Part shown: one piece after another, positions 34,439-48,900 of the stretch
Layout of the letters: each line of letters starts with the position of its first letter
Numbering within the stretch: position 1 is the stretch's first letter
The notes under the pieces: generated by a model
What the model saw: the letters and a program-made list of their open reading frames with translations, nothing else
Databases searched by the model: none
Told to the model about the DNA's origin: nothing
Assembly (NCBI RefSeq): GCF_900005765.1
Contig: NC_041692.1
Coordinates: 2,418,001-2,482,000 of the forward strand
DNA from: Plasmodium relictum
Lineage: Eukaryota; Apicomplexa; Aconoidasida; Haemosporida; Plasmodiidae
Direction: 5' to 3'
Length of the DNA stretch: 64,000 nucleotides
Position numbers and translations under genes: made by a program

Positions 34439-36228
34439 TTCTTTCCTTTCTTTAAAAATTATAAATTATGAATATATGCATATAAACTTACATACTCTTT
34501 TTTTTTTTTTATTGAGATGATATAGAATTATGAAAACAAGAGAAATAAGAAGTTATATAAAAAACCAAATATAGAAGCTGTAAAAATATTGAAGTGGAAA
34601 TATTTTTTAAAGAAAAAGAAAAAATATATTATTTTTTTTTATAATAAATGCACAACTATTGCAACACCGTGCTTTATTTTTTATGATTTCTTTTAAATTA
34701 AGCAATTCTTCATAAATGTAATAATATACTTTATTTAAAACAAGTTTCATATTTAATATTAATAACTTATAATTGGCATTAAAAAAATAAAATAAGATAT
34801 AAAATTTCTTGAAATAGAAGAAAAAAAATAAATTAAGGAGAAAAAGTCAAAGATAAACTAAAAATGGATAAAAATCCATTTATCAGAAAAAAAAAAAAAA
34901 AATAGAATATTTTTAAATAAATTTGCAACAAAAATTGAAAAAAAAAAAAAAAAAAAATTCCATTAAATATGGTATAGGCATTTTAAAAATATAATGTATA
35001 TGGAATTCTAATACATAAGAAACATCAATATAATTTTTTATTTTGTGTGTAAATCTTAAACTAAAAATATACAATTATTTTATAATAAAAAAAATTAAAA
35101 TAAATTAAGAAAACATATAAAACACTTTTACTTTTAATATAAAAATAAATAATATAATATTTACTTGAAGAAAGCATACTAAATTTTTTTTCTTTTTATA
35201 ATAATTTTTATTAATATTTTAAATAAATAATATTAATGCAGAGTTTCCCCATAAAAAACTAATTATTTTAGTATACTTTGAGAATAGTCGGTTTCCGTAA
35301 CTCAACATATTTTTACTTGTTCTATTTTTTTTCTTTTTTATATCTAATCTTTTAATTTTTCAACCTAATTAGATAAAATAAAGATTATGTCGAAGAACTA
35401 ACGAAATATCTCATTCCAAAAAAAAAAAAATAAAATAAAATAAAACAAAATAATAATTAAAAAAAAAAATTTTTTATTTTTACCTAAATTAGTATTTATT
35501 GCAAAAATTTCATTACATATATAATTGTTAATAAAAGAAGGAAAATATTAAAATACAAAATTTTAGGTGTAGCGAAAAATATAGTTTATTGTTTTTTGAA
35601 AAGTTATTAAATATACCTTGTATAAGCATAAATAAATTATATATTTTTTTTTTTTTTTATAATATGAAAAAATTTACAAAATATTAAAATAAAAAAATAA
35701 TCTAATTTATTAGCTGAGTATTTTTATCATTAAAATTTAAAAGCATATAATTAAAAAAAAAAAAAAGTATAAATAAAAAAATGAATAAATATATATTTAT
35801 AACTTAAAAATTATAAAATCATAATACAAATAACAAAGGTCTAACCTTTTTAAATATTAAAAAAAAAAAAAAAAAGAAAATAAAGAAAAAACGTAAATGT
35901 TTTTATCAAATTACAAATAAAAAAAAAAAGGAAAATGGGTAAAGAAAATAAAGATAAACATATCCTATATAAAATATAAACAAATAAATATTTTATTGTA
36001 TCTGTAGAAATATTTAAAATAATATATATATATATATATATATATTAATGCAATAAAAAAGGTTTAAAATTATTAATCATATGATCAAATTTAAAAACAT
36101 TTTAAAACAAATATATAATAATTGCTATTTTTTTTTTTTTTCTGTAGAATAATGGTCAAAACTAGAAAAATACTAAAAATAGTTTATATAATAAAAAAGA
36201 AAAATTTATTATATATATAAAGCAAATA
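34439..36228. other. 1.8 kb intergenic region
   Basis: Upstream of the leucine-rich-repeat gene and downstream of the Asn-rich zinc-motif gene, both on the minus strand. It is mostly A-runs. A less AT-biased patch at about 35240-35310 holds a small potential nested hairpin (TTGAG...CTCAA enclosing CGG-TTT-CCG). No coding frame seen. Confidence 0.55.
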
Positions 36229-37229
36229 TTACTTCTCAAAATTTAAAATGGTATCCCTTAAATTATAATTTTTTGAAACAGTTCTATAAAAATTAGACAC
36301 TGAATCATTTATATTAGAAAAAGATATATTTACATTTGAATTATATTGTTTTGACAAAGTTGAAAACAAAAAATCGGGCTTTTCATTGTAATAGTTATTT
36401 TTTGCATTAGGCATATCAGAAAAATCTTCGTTTTTATTATTTCTGTAAATATAGCTATTTTCATTCTTAATAAATTGATTAGCTCTTTCATCATTTCTTG
36501 AAGAGGAAATAGATGGCAAGCAGTTGAGTTGACACGCATTAGGATAATATGGTAAAACATTAGAATTAATATTGTTAAAATTACTCGTAGAATCTACATC
36601 TAAATTATTATTATTATTTCTGTTATTATTATTATTACTATTATTAGAGGAGGTTATATTATTTTGATTGATAATGTTGTTAAATAAATTGGAAGCACTA
36701 GAATTATTTATATTATTTTCATTTGTTCTGTTAATATTACTAAATTTATTTTCATAAAGATTAGAATATTTCACTCTGAAATTATTGTTAGGTGTATTAT
36801 TATAAAAAGGTATCAAAGAAGTTAAATTTAGGTGATTGTTTGAAGGTTCTACTAAAGCTTTTTGATATAATAATTTATTACATAATTCTTGAGCTGAATG
36901 AACTACTTTTGATATTTTTTCTATATTTACTTCTGAATTATCAATAACATAATTTCCTTTTGATGCTTTTATCAATGCCTTTTGCATCCAAGATATATAT
37001 TTGATTAATTCAATTATCATTGCAATAATTTCATCTCTATTTTTTGATTCAATTTGATTAGTATTATTGGTATTATTACCACCATTGCTATTACAAGAAT
37101 TATTATTGTTGTTAGAATAACTACTATTTTTTAATAATGAATTTGTATTATTACTAGATTTCGAATTATATGTGCACAAATGTTGTTTATTACTATTAAT
37201 ATTACCATTATTATTATTATTAATATTAC

Positions 37230-37290
<61 letters not shown>

Positions 37291-38022
37291 ACTATTATTA
37301 TTAATATTACTATTATCGTTATTATTAATATTATTATTATTTATATTATTATTATTACTATTATTAGTAGTAGTATTGGTAGTATTAGTATTAATACTAT
37401 TATTGTTATTATTAATGCTACTATTATCATATGAAGAGTTAATTTTTTTATTATCTGATGATACATCATTATTATTGCTATTATTTTCATTTTTATAATT
37501 ACTTAATTTTTTTGTATTATTTGTTTTAGCTATCACACTACGAGGCTTTACTCTGCATGTATCACATCTTACTTTCCTTAAAAATCCTTCTATGGAAAAT
37601 TTGGTTGCTTTTCTTTTTTTATGACAAATTTTACATGTCATTTCAATTTCATCTGCTACCCTCAGAGCTTCCCCTTTTGAAGTGGTAACTGCCACAATAG
37701 TTGTTTTTAGCATAATTAATGTATCTGATAAATTGTTTTCATCTCCTGGAAAAAATGCATGAATTTTTTTAATTTCACCCTTTAAATTATATATTTTAAA
37801 AACATCTCCAAAAAGCATGTATGAATTTTGAGTAACATAATAATGTTTTGTTTTTACTACTACTGCCCTATAATTAACAAAATAAACAGATTCTAATGAG
37901 TTTGGTAAAACAGATGGTAAACATCTTATAGGTAATACTTTTTCCCCTTTTCCCTTTGAATATTTTGCATATTTGTCTTCATCAGATGTTGTTTGTTCAT
38001 TTTTTAACTTTTTCATTTTCAT
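36229..38022 (-). CDS. Asn-rich protein with a two-CxxC zinc-binding candidate
   Basis: Single exon, 597 residues. The N-terminal ~165 residues are conserved-looking: a beta-rich segment (YFVNYRAVVVKTKHYYVTQ, FKIYNLKGEIKKIHAFFPG), then CKICHKKRKATKF and VRCDTCRVKPRSV at about 128-158. These are two CxxC pairs about 20 residues apart that could bind one zinc ion. A poly-Asn/Ser region follows (about 170-320), with AAT runs near nt 37180-37340. A short helical island around residues 327-390 (IIAMIIELIKYISWMQKALI) comes next, then more Asn-rich sequence. I do not know the family. A DNA- or RNA-associated role would fit the zinc motif and basic flank but is only a guess. Its upstream region is unusually long (about 4.4 kb to the next candidate gene). 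Confidence 0.8.
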
Positions 38023-40296
38023 ACATAAAAAAGGATATATACATATACATATATATATACATACATATATATATACAAATAAAGATAGAGAAAAAAAAAA
38101 ATACAGAAAAATAAAAATAAAAAAAAAAAGAAAAATACATATAATGCTTTTTTTTTTTTTTTTCCTTTTCCTTCTTTTTCTAAAAAATTATTAAGGTAAA
38201 AAGGCAAACATTTTTAATTTATCTCTTTTTTTACTTTTCTATTTTTTTTTATTTAATTTATTTTTTTATCTTAAATATATTTTTATTTTTGTATTTTTTG
38301 TTATTATTTTTTTAATTTATTATGCAAAATTATTAATACATAAAATTTTGTTTGGCAATATAAATCTTAGTTCTATAAAAAAATGTTTCAATTTTGTATA
38401 TATACATATATAAATATATAGAATACGTCAAAAAATATTAATTAATAAAATGTAGTGTTCTAATATCATTATAGATATATATATGTTCATATTTTTTTTT
38501 TAATTTAAAAAAAAAACTTTTAAATATATTTAAAACTAAGGAAATCAATACACATATATATATATATAAGTATATATAAATTTGTTTTACATATATTTTT
38601 GAATATATTCATGTGTATATGCATATATTTTAATATATATTTATTGATGAATTCACATTATTAAATATTTGCATAATACATATTACGGTTCATAATTGAA
38701 TGCACTTATTTTTCATTTGCATTGAAAATATATTATTATTATTATTATAAAAATATTTATAAATAAAAAATATTAGTAACTGGAAATGCAGAATAAATAA
38801 AATTTGTTAATTAAAAAAAAAAATTATAAAAAAAAAATTGTTTTCACTGAAAAATATTATCAGACGAAACAATAAGCAAAACTAAACTTAAAAAATTTTA
38901 TTTTATAAATGCTAGGTAGATAGATATTTTGTTAATGCATTTATCAAGAAAAGTATATTAAAATTAATATATACATTTCACATTTATGCATGAGAATATA
39001 CATAAATATACATTTAAACGGATATTTTGAACAGAACTAAAAACTAAGTATATATTTGCTTATATTTAAAAAAAAAATTTTGAAGTTAATTTTTAAAAGC
39101 ATATGTTATAAATACTTTGAATAACTAAAAGAATTAATAATTGGAAAAATTAAAAAAAAAAAAAAAAACTAAAAACTTAATTTATACATGTATATGTAAT
39201 ATTTTTTTTTTTTGATATCAACCTTTTTTCATGTTCTAACGTATTTTTTTTTTTCTATAATTTATTCAAATAAAAATGTTTTTTTGCATGTATATATATA
39301 ACATTAAAAAAATATATTTATATATTACATATATATATACACAAATATAGTTGATTATTTGGCTTTAAACTAATTTTGTATTATAAATTTCTACATTTAA
39401 AAGACAAAAAACATTTTTATCTTTTATTTTATTTATTTTTCTTTTTTCTTTTTTTGTAAATATATATATATCCTAATATATACTTAAAAAAATAAAAATT
39501 ATTATTTTATTTGTTTTTTTTCGTTATTCATAAATCTAGTCTATATGAAACCATGTATAACATTCAGGAATACAGTACTTATCAAAACTAAAAAATATTT
39601 ATCTTAAATTGTGTATTCAAATATAAATGAATACAACTTTTAAGTTGAAAATAAAAAAAAATACGCTGAACATGTACATATATATATATATATATTCATA
39701 TATTACTATATATATTACATAAAATTTTATATGGTGTATTATTTAAAAAAGATAAATATGAAGAAAAAGAATTAATATAAAAAAAAAAAATTAAAAATAT
39801 TATATAAACTAAGATATTTTATTTTAACGTATATAAAAAAAAAACTATTAAAAAATAATTTTAAAAAAAAAAAAATTTCCCTTAAAAATTATTAAAGAAT
39901 GTTTAAAATTTTATTACTTTAAGCATAATAAGCAATATTCTCTACTTATTCAAAATAAAATAATATAGAATAAAATAATTTTTGTGTAATTATTTAAATA
40001 TTTAAAAAAATAAAAAAAAAGAATAATATTAATTTTTTAATTGATTCATTTTATTCATATTTAGAAATTAATCTATATAAATATTAAATATAATAAATTT
40101 GTATATTATTAATATATATATTGAAATAATTTTTAATATTAAAGTATCCATGCATTTTATATATAATATACTTTAAATTTTTTTTCATTGAATATAACCA
40201 TCTTTTAAATTGTTAAAAATGTTAAACAATTTTATAAAATTTTCAGAGTATGCAAAAATAAAATTAGAACCAAAATAATTATTTATTTTGAAATTT

Positions 40297-40405
40297 TATA
40301 AAAAATAAAATAAAAATAAAAATAAAAAAAAAAAAATAAAATAAAATAAAAAATAAAAAATGAAAAATAAAAAATAAAAAATAAAATTAAATAAAATGAA
40401 ATAAA
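40297..40405. repeat. Imperfect (AAAAT)n array
   Basis: A purine-strand run of AAAAT/AAAAAT units with a few G substitutions, in intergenic DNA. Confidence 0.8.
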
Positions 40406-41371
40406 ATAAGTTCATAAATTGTTCAGAGATGAGTCTAATAAATTAGAACAAAATCACATAAACACCTTAGGAAAAAAAAATGAAAAAAAAAAAATGAAAT
40501 ATATATATATGTATATATATATATTACATATATATACATGTGTATTATTTTTTATGGATAAATAATTCTATATTGTATGTTTTTTTTTTTTAATTAATGT
40601 GATACCTTGTTTTCTAATATGATTTTATATATATATATATATATATTACGAAAAAAAAAAAATATATATATATATATTTTACTAGTACTATAAATATTGT
40701 AAATTATGAAATACTCTAGATAAAAATTAATTAAAATTAAATATCTAAAATTAAAAAAAAAATACTTATATTTAAAATAAAATACCATAACAGGAAATAT
40801 GTTCATATACTTAATATAAAAATCTTTTTATATGCCAATTGTTATATATAAGAATACTGATAAAATTATTATAAAATTATATATATAAAATTAGTAAAGT
40901 AACAAATAATTATATATATATTTTATATATTTTTTATAGTGAAAATTTAATATTTTATAAAATATTATTTGCAAAACATTTAGAATAATGTTTATGGGTA
41001 CTGGCATAACACATTAATCTATTAGAATTTTCGAATTTATGTAATTTTTTGTTTTATATGCATTTATGTAAATGTATTTTAATGCCTGGTTTTATGTTTT
41101 TAATGAATGTATTTTTTGTGTTTTCTAATTTGCTTTATTTTTTTTAATTAAAAAATGAATTTTTCTATTTTTTTTTTTTTTATTTAATATAGCTTTACAT
41201 TTTTCTAATTAAAATATGTCTCTTTTTAACTCAAATGTATATCTTTTATTATTGAACAATTGTATATGAAACATTCATTTATGAATAAAAAAGATCATTT
41301 CTCTGTTCTAATTTCTTCTTTATATAAAATGTCTCATAATATTTCATTTAATCGATACAAGTAGATGCATC

Positions 41372-41377
<6 letters not shown>

Positions 41378-41412
<35 letters not shown>
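41378..41412. repeat. (AT)n microsatellite
   Basis: Uninterrupted alternating AT run in the long intergenic region. Confidence 0.85.
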
Positions 41413-41417
<5 letters not shown>

Positions 41418-42475
41418 GCTATTCCTATTTTTTTTTATATATTTTATAGTTTGAGCTTCATAAATTTATACATTTTATTAAATTTGTGTATTTATAAAAA
41501 TAGATGCATGCAATTATATAAAATATTTTTTATTTCGACACTGTTTTAATATAATTATTTTTATATAAAATAAATATTCTTTATAAAACAATGAAAAAAA
41601 TAACATTTAAAATATTATTCAAAAAATTCTCTTTTTTTATTTTTCATTGTGTATACTATTTATTATTTTTAAAAGCTAATAATTAATGAATAACATTTGA
41701 ATTTTTATGTGAAATATGAAGATTGTATAGTGGCAAAAGGAGATATATTAAAATTTTTAAAATAAAAAAAATACCAAATTGTCATTATTTTATCACTTTA
41801 AAAAGAAATTTGAAGAAAAAATTTTAAATTAAGTGGAAATTAATTTACCGTTTAATTTTTTTTAATGTAGTAAATGGTTAAAATTAATGATAAAAAAAAA
41901 AAAGCTCACTAAAAAAAATTTTATTATTTAATTTTTATATGCACTGAAAAAATTTAAATGTTTATATTATATTTTAAATGTAGCAATTTTTTTCAATAAT
42001 TTTTTTTTTTTTAGCTGCATTTATGCTAAGTTTATGCTAAAAATCATATGTGAATTACATATATATATTATTTTTAACAAAAATTTTTTAATTTTAAAAA
42101 AAATGAATATCTCCCCATCTCCTTTTTCATTTATCTTTTAATTAATATGCACTAAGGTGTTATTTTTAATTCTTTAGTTTGTTAAAGATAAGAATTTTTA
42201 AAAAAATCATATTTTTTTTATTTTTAGTAATTGCTATAATTATAGAAAAGTGTATTTTTCTTTCTTAATTATTAAATATATATATATAATATAGACTTTT
42301 TTTTATCATCAATTATTATAATTCAAAATTTTTTAATGCTTTTCTGTAAATACAATGCCCTTTTATCATTTGTCTATAAGGAAATATAAAAAAAATATGA
42401 ATTATATAAAAGAAAAAGAGGAAAAAAAGTTTTCTATTATTTTATTATTTAGTAAATTCTTCTTTTTAATTAACT

Positions 42476-42741
42476 ATGCTTATTAATAATTTTATGAATA
42501 ATCCCCCTTTTTTATCAAGTGAAATTCAACTTAAAATTCACATAAAGAAAAAAACAATGCTAGATAAGGTATCCATTAAATATTTTTATATTTATAGCTT
42601 TGGTCAATTTTATTTATTTTATTTTTTATTTTTTACTCTTCATATTTTTTTCAATTATTTTTAATAAAATTAAAATTTTGTTAGTACTAATGCGTATCAT
42701 TAATATTTAAGGTGTCAGAACAATCGTTAAAAAAATTTTAA
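42476..42741 (+). CDS. Candidate 40-residue spliced gene
   Basis: Exon 1 (42476-42568) encodes MLINNFMNNPPFLSSEIQ plus a lysine-rich helix-like segment ending MLDK. A GTATCC donor follows. The acceptor at 42710-42711 (TATTTAAG) leads in phase 0 to VSEQSLKKF and a stop at 42739-42741. The intron is 143 bases. Exon 1 composition (Pro, Ser, Glu, Gln, His, Lys) is unlike the surrounding T-run translations, and the intron translates as Phe/Tyr/Leu-rich sequence. No family is recognised; the product would be small and basic with no membrane segment. The 3' end faces the THO2 3' end 216 bases away. Further upstream exons are possible. Treat this as a proposal. Confidence 0.4.
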
Positions 42742-42957
42742 TATTATAATAGACAGCACAAAAGTGTATAAATGAAATGAATATATAAATGCTTCATCTG
42801 TGCTAGTAAGGAAATTTTTAAATAATTTTAAAATTACAATAATTTTAGATGGATTCAATAAAATATTTTTTTTAAAATAAAAAAGAAAAAAAAAATACAC
42901 CATATATGTAAAATATGTAATTAAAATTTTTAGTTATTTGTTTGTATATAATAAGCA

Positions 42958-45900
42958 TTATCTTCTACAATAATTATTTGAATTCCTATTATTTTTTATA
43001 TGATTGTGAATATTTGAAAATACTTTGTTCTGAGGAATTTCATTAATTGGAGGTGGAATATATGAAGGAATATTGACAAAGTTTTGAGGCATTGTGTAAT
43101 TTAAATTGTCATTTTTTAAATTACGATTATCCACCCTTAATTTTTTGTTAACAATGTTTTTATCATTCATATGAGATAAGGCATTTTGTGAATTCTGATA
43201 CGTATCAATATTTTTTCTTATATTATTATTGAAAACTTCTCTTCTTTTGTTACTGTTATCTTTACTACTATTCATTAAATTTGAATTTCTTGCCGATAAT
43301 GAAATCACACTAAAGTAATGAAAAAAAAATCACGTTAAATATATCTTTTTTTTTTTTTTTTTTTTTTTTAAAAAAGACTAATGAGAATACATGTATAAAA
43401 ATAATGTATTTTATAAATTTTTCAAGAATCATAAAAATATTTTTGTGAATTATTTTGATATATGAAGAATCAATGCTTAAATATCATTTTAAATTAATTA
43501 AATTTTTTTTTATTTTATCTATCTTTTTTGTCTTTTCATAATTTATTCACAATATTATCAAAAGTACTTTTTTATTAGCATTTTTCTTTAAATTTTTTTA
43601 CTAATTAAAATTGTATATATATAATAATAATAATACATAAATAATATTTACATGAATATGTATTTGTTTTTAATAAATTACTTATTGGGGTCTTGAGAAG
43701 AAACAATTTTGCTATTGAAACTATTTTCTTTTATGTATGGCTTCGAAGACATATTAACATGATTTTGGACAACGGGAAATATGCCTAAAAAAAAAAATAT
43801 ACATTCATTTATACAGAAATTTTCATTTTACTAAATATATATATATTGTGAAGAGGTTATAATTTTATTTTTATGATTTCTACATATAAAAAACTTATTA
43901 AAGTATAAAAATATTATTTTAGTTATGTTTCGCATAGTAGGAATATAATTTATTTTATTAATTTATACAAATATGTATTTCAATTTTTTTTTTTTTTTTT
44001 GTTTCAATAAATTTCACATGATATAAAAAATAAAAATATTTTATAATATACTTGAGTTATATATATTTTTAGAAACAGGCATATAAGAAGTATTGGAATT
44101 CATTTGAATAGAATTAGATGTATTAAAAGGATTCATTGTTATATTATTATCTACATTAACGAATGATGCTACAAAAATTTAAAACGAAAAACAAAAAAAA
44201 TATATATATGTATAAATATAAATAGAAATAAATAAATAAATAAATAAATAAATAAAAATATATATATATAAATATATTTAAGATACTGTTTGTTCTAGAA
44301 GAATTTGATTTATTTTCTTGATTTTTTATTTCAATTTCTTCCTTTCTTTCATTTACTATGGTTTTTCTGTAAAGAAATAGATACAAAAATTTTAACTTTT
44401 TATGAAATTATATTTATTTATTAATAAATATTAAAGAAAATTTACATAAATGTTCATATATAAATAAGAATTAGTGCCGATAAACATATAAAATTTAGAA
44501 AAAAAAAAAAAAAAAAGTTACTTATTTCTTTCCATCATTGTTATTAAACTGTTTATTGATATGACAATATCTTTCCATCCCTGGTTTTGAGCAAAATTCT
44601 GTAACTTCTGTAAATTTGTTTTTATTGAATTTTTAATTTTCGTTGAATATGGAAAGCAGTTAAGAAAACGAAATAAAAAAATGACAACTGATTTAGAATT
44701 AATCCATGATTTTTCAAAATTATTGTTTTCAAAAAGTAATGAAACAATAACTTTTTCCCATTTAAATGCTTTATCTACTATGCATGAATGTTTAATTGTA
44801 TCTTTTGACTGAAAATTTAGTGTGCTACTAAAACAAGGATTTTTATCTGATACACTTGTAAAATATTTAATATCATCACATAATAAGTATATATAAGAAA
44901 AAAAATCATTAAAAAAAATTCCTATATTTAATGCTTCTTTTTCTGTACATGCATTAATAAGTGGCATTAACATTTTTGTAAAAACATATATTAAAACACA
45001 TAAATTAAATAAAGGAGTATGGAGTTCTAGTAACATTTGAATAAATTTTGAACAGAATAATGCGTCTTTTTCACTATTTAATATTCTCGGCGCTACAAGA
45101 CATTTAATAAAAGCAACAAAAGTGTTTAAACCTATTTCTTGAGGATTTACCCAATGTTCTACGATATGAGATAAGAATTTTTTAATCTTTTTTGTGTGAA
45201 TTATATGATAATCATATTCATTTTTTATATTTGATCTTTTTAAACGCAACTTTTTTATTTTTTTATAAACCCATTTATATTCCTCATTTTTTTTATTTTC
45301 TTCAGAAAAATTTTCTAATTTTTTTATATGTGTATCATATATTTCTAAAACTTTTAAATACTGTTTATGGGGGACATATATATCTGTTATACTTAATCTC
45401 CAGTAAGTTAAGTAAAAATCAATATTTATTCCATTTAAATTTTCTATATTTAAATATTTTTCAATAATAGGCATTAACAATTTCTTCCATTTGTATTCAT
45501 TACAATAGTTAAAGCTAGAATCGTATTCATTCTTTTTCATAGTTTCATTGTTATTATTTTTACTTATTTCATTATGTTGATTGTCCATCTTACTATCATC
45601 TATGTTATTATTTTCCTTATCATCAAAGCAATTTTCACTTTTTTTCTCTTTTAAAATTTCATCTTTTTTTTCTTCTTTTAAAATTTCACTTTTTTTTTCT
45701 TCTTTTATAGCTCCACTCTTTTTCTCATCTTTTAAGGTTCCTTGTGCTATTTTATTTAAATTTGTTTTTTCTTCTGCTTTGGTATCCTTTAAAACATTCG
45801 CAGTATTGCATACTGAAATTTTATTATCCTTATCACAAGTACTATTCATTTTTACTTCCGTTTTTTTTTTATAGTAATCTACATTTTTCATTTTTTCATC

Positions 45901-48900
45901 ATTTATACTTAACTTGTTTGTTTTTCCAAATATATTATCAGATTCTTTTTTTTTTTCCTCATCATTAAAAAAAGGAAACGCAAATCTTATTATTTGAAAC
46001 GACTGAGAAATATCAAAGAACTCAAAAATTTCCGAAATATTAGGAATAAAAGATAAGTATAAAATGGGATCGCAATTATTTTGAAGAAAATCAATAAACT
46101 GTAATAATACGCCATGTATTTTGTCTACCAATGAAGATAAATTTCTTAAATTATTGGTATTACTGTCAAATAAATATTCAACTTTTAATTTTGATAATAT
46201 AAAAAAAATCAAATAAATTATATTTGGATTTATTAAAGTCTCGGTTGCATTCTTAATGCATAGTTTTTTTAATTTATCATCCTCTAATTCTGCTTCTTCT
46301 AAATGCTCATAATCTAAATTACTTATATTTAAATTTAAATTGGTCTCTAAAATCATAATTTCTTCTTTTAATAGTTTAAATCCACATTGTGCATTCAACT
46401 GATCTTCATTTAGTTCTTGCACATTTACGCATGCACTAGTCCCTCCATATATTTCTATCAATTTTTGAATATAATCTAAATCAAATATATAGCCACTCAT
46501 AACATCAGGATATTTTTTATTCAATGCTTTTAAAATTAGGAATTTTAATTCACTTGCGTCCTTATTTATTTTATTTTTATTTTCACCATTATTTAACATG
46601 TCATTGTCAATGTTATTATACGTATCGCCATATAAATTATCTGTTGAGTTATTTATAACAAATTCGTTACTATTATCTATTATATTTGCAGTATCTTCTC
46701 TAATATTTTTTGTATTATCTTCCAATTCTTCTTTTTTAGAATTTTCTTCTACCTCATTTTTATTATTCTCTTGTTCATCTTTATTGAGGTTTTCTATTAT
46801 TTCATCACTATCATCATTTTCTTGCTTTTTTTTAATATTTTTTTTTTTTTCATATTTACTTATTCCTAATTCTTCTTTTTTGGCATTTCCATTGTTCTTA
46901 GTGATGTCGAAATTAGACGCATTGCTTTCATTTAATTTGTGATATAAATTAGATTTTTCTAAGTTTTCGATTTTAACTTTTTTTAATCTTGTATTTACAA
47001 AATTATTATTCCTTAGAAAAAGTTCGTCACTTGTATGAAATTCAGAAAATATTCTTTTTATAATTGAAATAATAAGAGGATAAAAATCAGCATATGGATG
47101 TTTTGATAAAAACTTTGCACTTACTAATGAAAGATTTATAAGTTTTTTCGGTTTAAAAATAGAATCTTCAAACAGATCTAAATTGTTATTACTATACTGT
47201 TTGCTTAATTGATAACTGTGAACATTTAATAATTGCTGTCTCTCAATAATTTTAAATAGAAATATATCACTAGAAAAACTATGTATGTTTTTTATTGATT
47301 CTGATAATGTTATAATCATATTATTATCAAATAGCTCACACTGTTGCAAAATAATATCAGCTGCAACAAAAGGGTTTAAATTAATTAATTTAGTAAATTG
47401 CATTAACATATTTTGAACATTAGTATTGTATCTGTCTTTTAATATATCAGAGGTTATTCTTTTAATTATTTTTCTCAACTTATTTCTAGTTATTTCAAAA
47501 TTAATATTTGACAATAATGCTACTGAATAACAATTTTTAGTTATATATTTAGAAATATTTGAATCAGAAAAGCTATTATTTATTTCATTTTTTAATGAAT
47601 TAATATTTCCATTAGATGTCTTATTATTTATCGAATTCAATTTATTTTCATCTATTGCATTTTCTAATTTTTTATTGTATTCATTTATATTTTTTAATTT
47701 TGAAATATCCTTTTTATATTTTTCTAATTTATTAAAAAATTTGAGATATATGTTATATCTTTTTGAAACAGGTATTAAACTTAATATGTTCCATATGTCC
47801 TCGTTTATATTTTTACTTTCTTCAACATCATTAACTAGACAAAAAAAAAAAAATTTGATAAATATGCTATTAAAATTTTTATGAAATTTATTTGAATTAA
47901 TTATCAACTTTTTTACATAAACAAACAAAATGTTTAATATTTTTCTTATTAAGGCTTTATATATATAACCGAAATAGCCTAAATATTTTAAAAAAATTAA
48001 CATTTTTTCAAAAAAATCATCAATTGTTTTTATTTTCTTTATGTAACTATTTTTTTCTTTGTTTGAAATAAAATAATTTAAAAATGTATCAAAATTTAAA
48101 TGGATATTCTTCAAATTTTCATTATTTGTAGAATTATTCAATATATTATTATTATTTTTCTTTTCTTTTCTATCTTTTCTTTTCTTTGTTTTATTTAAAA
48201 AAGAATTTTCAATAGATGATAAATTGTCATTGTTTTTAATCAATGATGAAGCATTAGATGATGATAATGAATTATCAGATAATGGACTACTGGAATATAA
48301 TGAAGAACAATTTAGAGAATCTTTATTAGAAACAATAAAATTTAATTTTTTAAAAATAATAAAACTTTTTATGTTGGCATAATTCCTCGGCTCCTTTTTA
48401 TTTTTTTCATCTTTCATTAAGCTAATGCTATATAATTTAAAAAGTTGTTTAATTTTTCTTTTTTTAATCTCAATTTTTTTTTCATTTTTAAATAAATTTT
48501 GAAGAAATTTTTTGTTTCTTTTTATAACTTTAATGCATTCATAACTACATAATTTATCAGCATCTAAATCAATATTACAAAATAAACAGGTACTACTGGA
48601 ATTCCCTTTACATAGTGATCTAACTTTTTTATTTTTTATGTTATTATCATTAAAATAACACTTTTCTGCATCTCTTACTTCCTGTTCATTTTTTATTTGA
48701 ACTACTTTTTTATTTTCTTCTTTATTTTTCAAATAATTTTCATCATATCCTGCATAACTACTTCCATTTCTTGATATATTATTTTTTTCATCTTTACACG
48801 AAGCATTTTTCTCCTCAATACGGGAAGAAGAATATATATCGTTATATTTATTATTATCTTTGCTGTTATCTAAGTATACCTTTTCAAATGAAGAAATACT

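Larger units (their letters stand above)
38023..42475. other. 4.4 kb intergenic region
   Basis: The longest gap in the window. It lies upstream of the zinc-motif gene (-) and upstream of the small candidate gene (+). It holds (AT)n tracts (about 39676-39695, 40500-40524, 41378-41412), an AAAAT-type array (about 40297-40405) and long A/T-runs. The only short non-repetitive frame I saw is a 20-codon ORF at 39545-39607. No tRNA or other RNA gene is recognisable. Confidence 0.6.

Noticed and set aside
44156-44386. 76-codon ORF (MYLFLYRKTIVNERKE...) as a separate gene
   Set aside because: It is exon 2 of THO2 plus intron read-through; its first seven codons come from intron sequence including the acceptor.
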